Source of the DNA: an uncultured Oscillospiraceae bacterium
GTDB taxonomy: Bacteria > Bacillota > Clostridia > Oscillospirales > Oscillospiraceae
Direction: 5' to 3'
DNA length: 25,532 nucleotides
Assembly: GCA_910579595.1 (NCBI GenBank)
Contig: CAJTVM010000038.1
Span: 1 to 25,532 of the forward strand
The notes below the pieces were generated by a model. That model was not told where the DNA came from, did not search any database, and worked only from the letters and a program-made list of their open reading frames with translations. Of this stretch, positions 22,076 to 25,532 are shown one piece after another. How positions within the stretch are numbered: position 1 is the first letter of the stretch; every line of letters begins with the position of its first letter. Made by a program: the position numbers and the translations under genes.

Positions 22076-22567
22076 CTATTCCTCCGCAATCAGATCGGCG
22101 GTACCGCCGCCCACCAGGGCAATGAGGTGGTTGGGGCGCACCTCCACCTGGAGCCCCACCTTCCCGGCGGACACGCAGATGGTTTCGTGCTCCAGGCAGC
22201 TCTGGTGGAACAGGGTGGGAAAGCGCTTCTTCATTCCCACCGGGGAGCAGCCCCCGTGGACATAGCCCGTCAGAGGCAGCAGCTCCTTGGCGGGCAGCAT
22301 GGCCACAGATTTCTCCCCCACCGCTTTGGCGGCCTTTTTCAAATCCAAGGTGGCCTCCACGGGGATGTCAAACACGTAGTACCCGCCGGACGCCCCCTTT
22401 GCTACCAGGGTTTTGAACACCGCCGCCGGGTCCTGGCCCAGCATTTGAGCCACCGTCACGCCATCGGGGGCGGCGTCCCCCACAGGGTAGGCATGAGAGG
22501 TGTAGGGGACCCTCTTCTGGTCCAGGACGCGCATGACGTTGGTTTTTTCCTCTTTTTGTTTGGACAT
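22076..22567 (-). CDS. ybaK: Cys-tRNA(Pro) deacylase YbaK
   Basis: The protein has 163 residues from the ATG at 22567, which has GGGAGTG upstream. It belongs to the YbaK/EbsC group of the INS editing-domain superfamily, which clears cysteine mischarged onto proline tRNA. Visible landmarks are YPVGDAAPDGVTVAQMLG, VFKTLVAKG, the catalytic-lysine region (FKTL), GYVHGGCSPVGMKK and the C-terminal VEVRPNHLIALVGG. The length is normal and no key block is missing. It starts four bases after the stop of the NTF2-like gene and ends two bases before the M28 gene, so it sits inside a tight operon. Confidence 0.94.
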   Translation of the reverse strand: MSKQKEEKTNVMRVLDQKRVPYTSHAYPVGDAAPDGVTVAQMLGQDPAAVFKTLVAKGASGGYYVFDIPVEATLDLKKAAKAVGEKSVAMLPAKELLPLTGYVHGGCSPVGMKKRFPTLFHQSCLEHETICVSAGKVGLQVEVRPNHLIALVGGGTADLIAEE

Positions 22568-22571
22568 GGTT

Positions 22572-22961
22572 TCACTCCCAAATCGCGCAGGCAATGCGCA
22601 GCGTTCCTCCATCTGCAAGAATGGTAAAATGGTTCACCCCGCATTCTGCCACCGGCTGACCGCCGCGAATATAGCGCTTTTCATACCCGCTGTGGACAAG
22701 ATACACGCCATTTTGTTCCGTCCATTCCAGGGCGGTCTGGCGCTCAGCGAAGCCCTCCGCAAACAGCTCGGGGTAATCCCGCACCACTGTCTCAAATTCC
22801 CGGATGTGCTCCTCCACCGTTTTCGAAGTGTACCCGGATTCCGCCCATTCCAGCAGCAGCGCGTCCGGGCGGAACAGCGCCCGAAAATCCCCGGCAGGAA
22901 AGGGCTTACCCGGCCCGAAGGAGATGGTCTGATAGAACCGGGCCAAAAATTCGTCCAACAT
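22572..22961 (-). CDS. NTF2-like (SnoaL/DUF4440 type) small protein
   Basis: This 129-residue soluble protein fits the NTF2-like fold: N-terminal helix (LDEFLARFYQTISFG), FRPDALLLEW, a second helix pair (VEEHIREFETVVRDYPELFA), then strands FAERQTALEWTEQNGVYLVH, YEKRYIRG and FTILADGGTLRIACAIWE. Such proteins are small enzymes or binding modules; no active residues can be named here. The ATG at 22961 directly follows the TAA of the orphaned uvrB end (22964-22962). Originally it was therefore translationally coupled to uvrB. The hairpin insert now separates them, so its translation may depend on re-initiation from the orphan fragment or on a weak internal site (GGAGAGAGGAAG upstream). Confidence 0.8.
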   Translation of the reverse strand: MLDEFLARFYQTISFGPGKPFPAGDFRALFRPDALLLEWAESGYTSKTVEEHIREFETVVRDYPELFAEGFAERQTALEWTEQNGVYLVHSGYEKRYIRGGQPVAECGVNHFTILADGGTLRIACAIWE

Positions 22962-23039
22962 TTACTTCCTCTCTCCCCGCAGTTTGATAATCTGGTCCCG
23001 CAACGCCGCCGCAGCCTCGAATTCCAGCATCCTGGCCGC
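22962..23039 (-). pseudogene. uvrB: Orphaned second copy of the uvrB 3' end
   Basis: The minus strand encodes AARMLEFEAAAALRDQIIKL then RGERK and TAA, matching the working UvrB end KMLEFEVAAALRDQIIKLRG but with mostly synonymous differences (about 16 in the first 60 bases). This copy uses GC-rich third positions like the gene body, whereas the working end uses AT-rich codons. It abuts the ATG of the next gene. It is most likely the native uvrB end, cut off by the insert. Confidence 0.9.
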
Positions 23040-23040
23040 G

Positions 23041-23174
23041 CCCCACGCGGGGGCCCGATTTGCTTACGGGCGGAATGAATCCGCCCTGCTCAATTCTCCG
23101 CTTCGCTTCGAATTGACGGCGCAAGCGCCGCCCCGCCTTCGGCGGAGCCCCGGAAGGCGGCTATTTTCCGTCTC
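23041..23174 (-). mobile_element. 134-bp hairpin-rich insert at the uvrB 3' end (copy B)
   Basis: The insert separates working uvrB from its orphaned 3' end. It is a chain of hairpins: CCCC-ACGC-GGGG, GGGCGGA-ATGAA-TCCGCCC (23068-23086), CAATTC/GAATTG, GGCGCAAGCGCC and CCGCCTTCGGCGG. It ends in CCGTCTC (23168-23174), as copy A does. The uvrB stop TAG (23163-23161) and last residues GK come from the insert. It has no coding capacity. Confidence 0.75.
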
Positions 23175-25131
23175 CTCTTAATTTAATAATTTGATCTCTC
23201 AGCGCGGCTGCGACCTCAAATTCCAGCATCTTGGCCGCCTCCTTCATCTCCTTCTCCAGCTTGGCGATGGCCTCCATGCGCTGGAGCTTGGTCATCTGGG
23301 ACAGGTTCTTGTCGTTATAGTCCGGCTTCTCGTCGGCAGACAGCGCCATCAGCTCCCGAACTGCCTTCTTCACCGTCTTAGGCACGATGCCGTGGGCGCG
23401 GTTATAGGCGTCCTGCTTTTCCCGGCGGCGCTCCGTCTCGTCCATGGCCCGGCGCATGGAGGGCGTGATGCTGTCGGCGTACAAAATCACGATGCCGTCG
23501 GCGTTCCGCGCCGCCCGCCCGATGGTCTGGATCAATGACGTCTCCGAGCGAAGGAAGCCCTCCTTGTCCGCATCCAGAATGGCCACCAGCGACACCTCCG
23601 GCAGATCCAGGCCCTCGCGGAGCAGGTTGATGCCCACCAGCACGTCGAACTCGCCCAGGCGCAGATCCCGGATGATCTCCATGCGCTCGATGGTGTCGAT
23701 GTCGTGGTGCATATACCGCACCCTGATGCCCGCGTTTTTCAGGTAATCGGTGAGGCTCTCCGCCATTTTCTTCGTCAGGGTAGTGACCAGCACCCGCTCG
23801 TCCCGGGCCGTCCGGGCGTTGATCTCCCCGATGAGATCATCGATCTGCCCGTCCACCGGACGCACCTCCACCCTGGGATCCAACAGGCCGGTGGGACGGA
23901 TCACCTGCTCCACGATCTGGCCCGAGCGCTCCCGCTCGTATTCGCCGGGGGTGGCGGACACGTACACCACCTGGTTGAGCCGCTTCTCAAACTCGTCGAA
24001 CTTCAGCGGCCTGTTGTCAAAGGCGCAGGGCAGGCGGAAGCCGTACTCCACCAGGGTGGTTTTCCGCGCCCGGTCGCCGTTGAACATGGCCCGCACCTGG
24101 GGGAGGGTGGCGTGGCTCTCGTCGATGAACAGCACGAAGTCCTTGGGGAAATAGTCCAGCAGGGTGTGGGGGGGCGAGCCCACGGGCCGGCCCTCAATCA
24201 CCCGGGAATAGTTCTCGATGCCGGAGCAGTAGCCCAGTTCCTGCATCATCTCAATGTCGTACATGGTGCGCTGCTTGATGCGCTGGGCCTCAATGAGCTT
24301 GTTTTCCCGCTCAAAGAAAGCCACCCGCTCCTCCATCTCCTTGTAAATGTGCTGGATGGCGGCGTCCATCTTATCCTTTGGCGTAACATAGTGGGTGGCG
24401 GGCCAGACGGGGATGTTGTTCAGCCGCCGGATAGGGGCGCCCGTCACCACATTGATCTCGCTGAGCCGGTCGATCTCGTCGCCGAAGAACTCCACCCGAA
24501 TGGCGGTGTCCTTCCAGTAGGCGGGCCAGATCTCCACCGTGTCCCCCCGCACCCGGAACATATTGCGCTCAAAGGCGATGTCGTTGCGCTCGTAGCGGAT
24601 GGCCACCAATTTTTTCAGTAAATCCTCGATTTTAATGACCGTCCCCACCCGCAGGGCGATCATCATCTTGCCATAGTCCTCCGGCTCGCCCAGGCCGTAG
24701 ATGCAGGACACGGAGGACACCACGATCACGTCCCGCCGCTCCAACAGGGAGGCGGTGGCGGACAGGCGCAGGCGGTCAATCTCCTCATTGACGGAGGAGT
24801 CCTTCTCGATGAAGGTATCAGTGTGGGGGATGTACGCCTCCGGCTGGTAGTAGTCATAGTAGGAAACAAAGTATTCCACCGCGTTGTTGGGGAAGAACTC
24901 CCGGAACTCGGCGCACAACTGGGCGGCCAGCGTCTTATTGTGGGCCAGGATCAGGGTGGGGCGCTGGACGGCCTCAATGACCTTTGCCATGGTATAGGTC
25001 TTGCCCGAACCGGTGACGCCCAGCAGTGTCTGCTCGTCCAGGCCGTTTTCGATGCCCGCCGCCAGACCGGCGATGGCCTCCGGCTGGTCGCCGCTGGGGG
25101 TATATTCGGATACGACTTCAAATTTCGGCAT
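23161..25131 (-). CDS. uvrB: Excinuclease ABC subunit B
   Basis: This UvrB has 656 residues when started at the ATG at 25131 (GGAGGTG upstream, MPKFEVVSEYTPSGDQPEAI); an in-frame start at 25236 lies upstream of the promoter. It is the damage-verifying helicase-like partner of UvrA that recruits UvrC. Walker A is GVTGSGKTYT, the beta-hairpin region YDYYQPEAYIPHTDTFIEKD, helicase motifs include FIDESHATLPQV, YVSATPG and LREGLDLPEVSL, and QTIGRAARN is motif VI. The C-terminal UVR domain (MLEFEVAAALRDQIIKLRG) is complete but is the part that appears replaced by the insert, with AT-rich codons unlike the body. A SigA promoter with a LexA-like box lies upstream. Confidence 0.98.
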   Translation of the reverse strand: MPKFEVVSEYTPSGDQPEAIAGLAAGIENGLDEQTLLGVTGSGKTYTMAKVIEAVQRPTLILAHNKTLAAQLCAEFREFFPNNAVEYFVSYYDYYQPEAYIPHTDTFIEKDSSVNEEIDRLRLSATASLLERRDVIVVSSVSCIYGLGEPEDYGKMMIALRVGTVIKIEDLLKKLVAIRYERNDIAFERNMFRVRGDTVEIWPAYWKDTAIRVEFFGDEIDRLSEINVVTGAPIRRLNNIPVWPATHYVTPKDKMDAAIQHIYKEMEERVAFFERENKLIEAQRIKQRTMYDIEMMQELGYCSGIENYSRVIEGRPVGSPPHTLLDYFPKDFVLFIDESHATLPQVRAMFNGDRARKTTLVEYGFRLPCAFDNRPLKFDEFEKRLNQVVYVSATPGEYERERSGQIVEQVIRPTGLLDPRVEVRPVDGQIDDLIGEINARTARDERVLVTTLTKKMAESLTDYLKNAGIRVRYMHHDIDTIERMEIIRDLRLGEFDVLVGINLLREGLDLPEVSLVAILDADKEGFLRSETSLIQTIGRAARNADGIVILYADSITPSMRRAMDETERRREKQDAYNRAHGIVPKTVKKAVRELMALSADEKPDYNDKNLSQMTKLQRMEAIAKLEKEMKEAAKMLEFEVAAALRDQIIKLRGDGK

Positions 25132-25167
25132 GGGTACACCTCCGCAGCCATTCAGCAGTGTGTTCTT

Positions 25168-25196
25168 ATCATAGAACGAACGTTTTAATCTGTCAA
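25168..25196 (-). promoter_or_regulatory. uvrB promoter with LexA/DinR-like box
   Basis: TTGACA (25196-25191) and TATGAT (25173-25168) are 17 bp apart. The spacer holds AGAACGAACGTTTT (25173-25186), close to the Firmicute LexA box CGAACNNNNGTTCG with one strong half. Bound LexA would block this promoter, which fits SOS induction of excision repair. Confidence 0.82.
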
Positions 25197-25239
25197 CCCT
25201 TATCTGCTTAAGAAACCATAAAACTTCATGATGCACAGA

Positions 25240-25267
25240 AAAGCCCCCACCCGCAGGCGGGGGCTTT
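25240..25267 (-). terminator. Terminator of the chromate transporter-like gene
   Basis: The stem AAAGCCCCC/GGGGGCTTT has a ten-base loop and is followed by TTTT on the minus strand. It lies just after the stop of the gene at the right edge and upstream of the uvrB promoter, so uvrB begins a separate unit. Confidence 0.88.
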
Positions 25268-25270
25268 CCC

Positions 25271-25532
25271 TTACATCTGGAATATCACGCCTGCCAGCGC
25301 CGCCAGCCCGATAAAGCAGATGGGATGCAGCTTCTTGGCCGGACTGAACTTCACCAGCGCGAAAACGACAACAGCCAGGATAATCGCGGGCCAATAAAAC
25401 AGTTTGGTTTCAACTGCAACGCCATCCGCCGTCACCTCGTGGAACATCAGCGCGATTTTCGCCACCTGGAGCAGGGCTGCGGTGATCAGCGCCACCGACG
25501 CCGCCCGCAGGCCGTAAAACACCCCGTCCACC
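25271..25532 (-). CDS. Chromate transporter family protein, C-terminal part (truncated by window)
   Basis: The last 87 or so residues of a membrane protein run into the window edge. GLRAASVALITAALLQVAKI, a short polar stretch and then two hydrophobic spans (YWPAIILAVVVFALVKF and PICFIGLAALAGVIF) match the end of the CHR/ChrA family, in which a glycine-rich turn precedes a span, a loop and a final helix pair. ChrA proteins export chromate or similar oxyanions; gut Clostridia often carry them as split half-size pairs of unknown substrate. The start lies outside the window. Without the rest of the protein, the family call remains moderate. Confidence 0.65.
   Translation of the reverse strand, partial: VDGVFYGLRAASVALITAALLQVAKIALMFHEVTADGVAVETKLFYWPAIILAVVVFALVKFSPAKKLHPICFIGLAALAGVIFQM

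Noticed and set aside
22906..23124. Leftward 72-codon frame within insert B and the orphan uvrB end
   Set aside because: It is out of frame with the uvrB tail, has no ribosome site and comes from hairpin sequence.
25132..25236. 35-residue N-terminal extension of uvrB
   Set aside because: It would start upstream of the promoter and LexA-like box; the ATG at 25131 has GGAGGTG and gives the normal UvrB N-terminus.

Overview
The window is GC-rich DNA from a Gram-positive anaerobe. Strong AGGAGG ribosome sites, textbook TTGACA/TATAAT promoters, a Firmicute-style LexA-like box and the gene repertoire point to an Oscillospiraceae-type gut Clostridia (Flavonifractor/Intestinimonas-like). That placement is an inference.

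Region 1 (1 to about 3842) is the end of an integrated element. It holds a leftward block of small genes, a divergent pair of Xre regulators around a cluster of palindromic operators, a membrane-anchored SWIM zinc-finger protein and a tyrosine recombinase. Just past the integrase lie the last 17 codons and stop of ribosomal protein S9 (rpsI), followed by an intact terminator. The element has therefore integrated in the 3' end of rpsI; the intact copy should lie beyond its far end, outside the window.

Region 2 (about 3980-13640, all leftward) is one peptide-type ABC transporter operon: oppA, oppB, oppC, oppD, oppF and a membrane-anchored ApbE-like protein. It has a perfect promoter and a structured leader of about 325 nt with an internal terminator. 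Almost every subunit is remodelled. The binding protein appears circularly permuted, OppB has a large extracytoplasmic insertion, OppD has a roughly 240-residue coiled-coil insertion between Walker A and the Q-loop and has lost its C-terminal cysteine cluster, and OppF carries a C-terminal membrane hairpin. The terminal ApbE-like protein lacks the residues expected for catalysis.

Region 3 (13782-25131, all leftward) is a housekeeping run: uvrB, an NTF2-like protein, ybaK, an M28 peptidase, a DUF5131 protein and an MmcQ-like protein, then uvrA with its own promoter, a COG2426 membrane protein, a histidine phosphatase, a small membrane protein and an M32 carboxypeptidase. A chromate-transporter fragment lies at the right edge.

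The most unusual signal is that uvrA and uvrB each end in a similar hairpin-rich insert of about 133 bp, and beyond each insert lies a second, orphaned copy of that gene's own last ~24 codons. Both inserts share a hairpin with a compensatory base change and the boundary motif CCGTCTC. In uvrB the working 3' end is synonymously recoded and AT-richer, while the orphan abuts the next gene's ATG. This suggests a small element that inserts near gene ends and supplies a replacement C-terminus.
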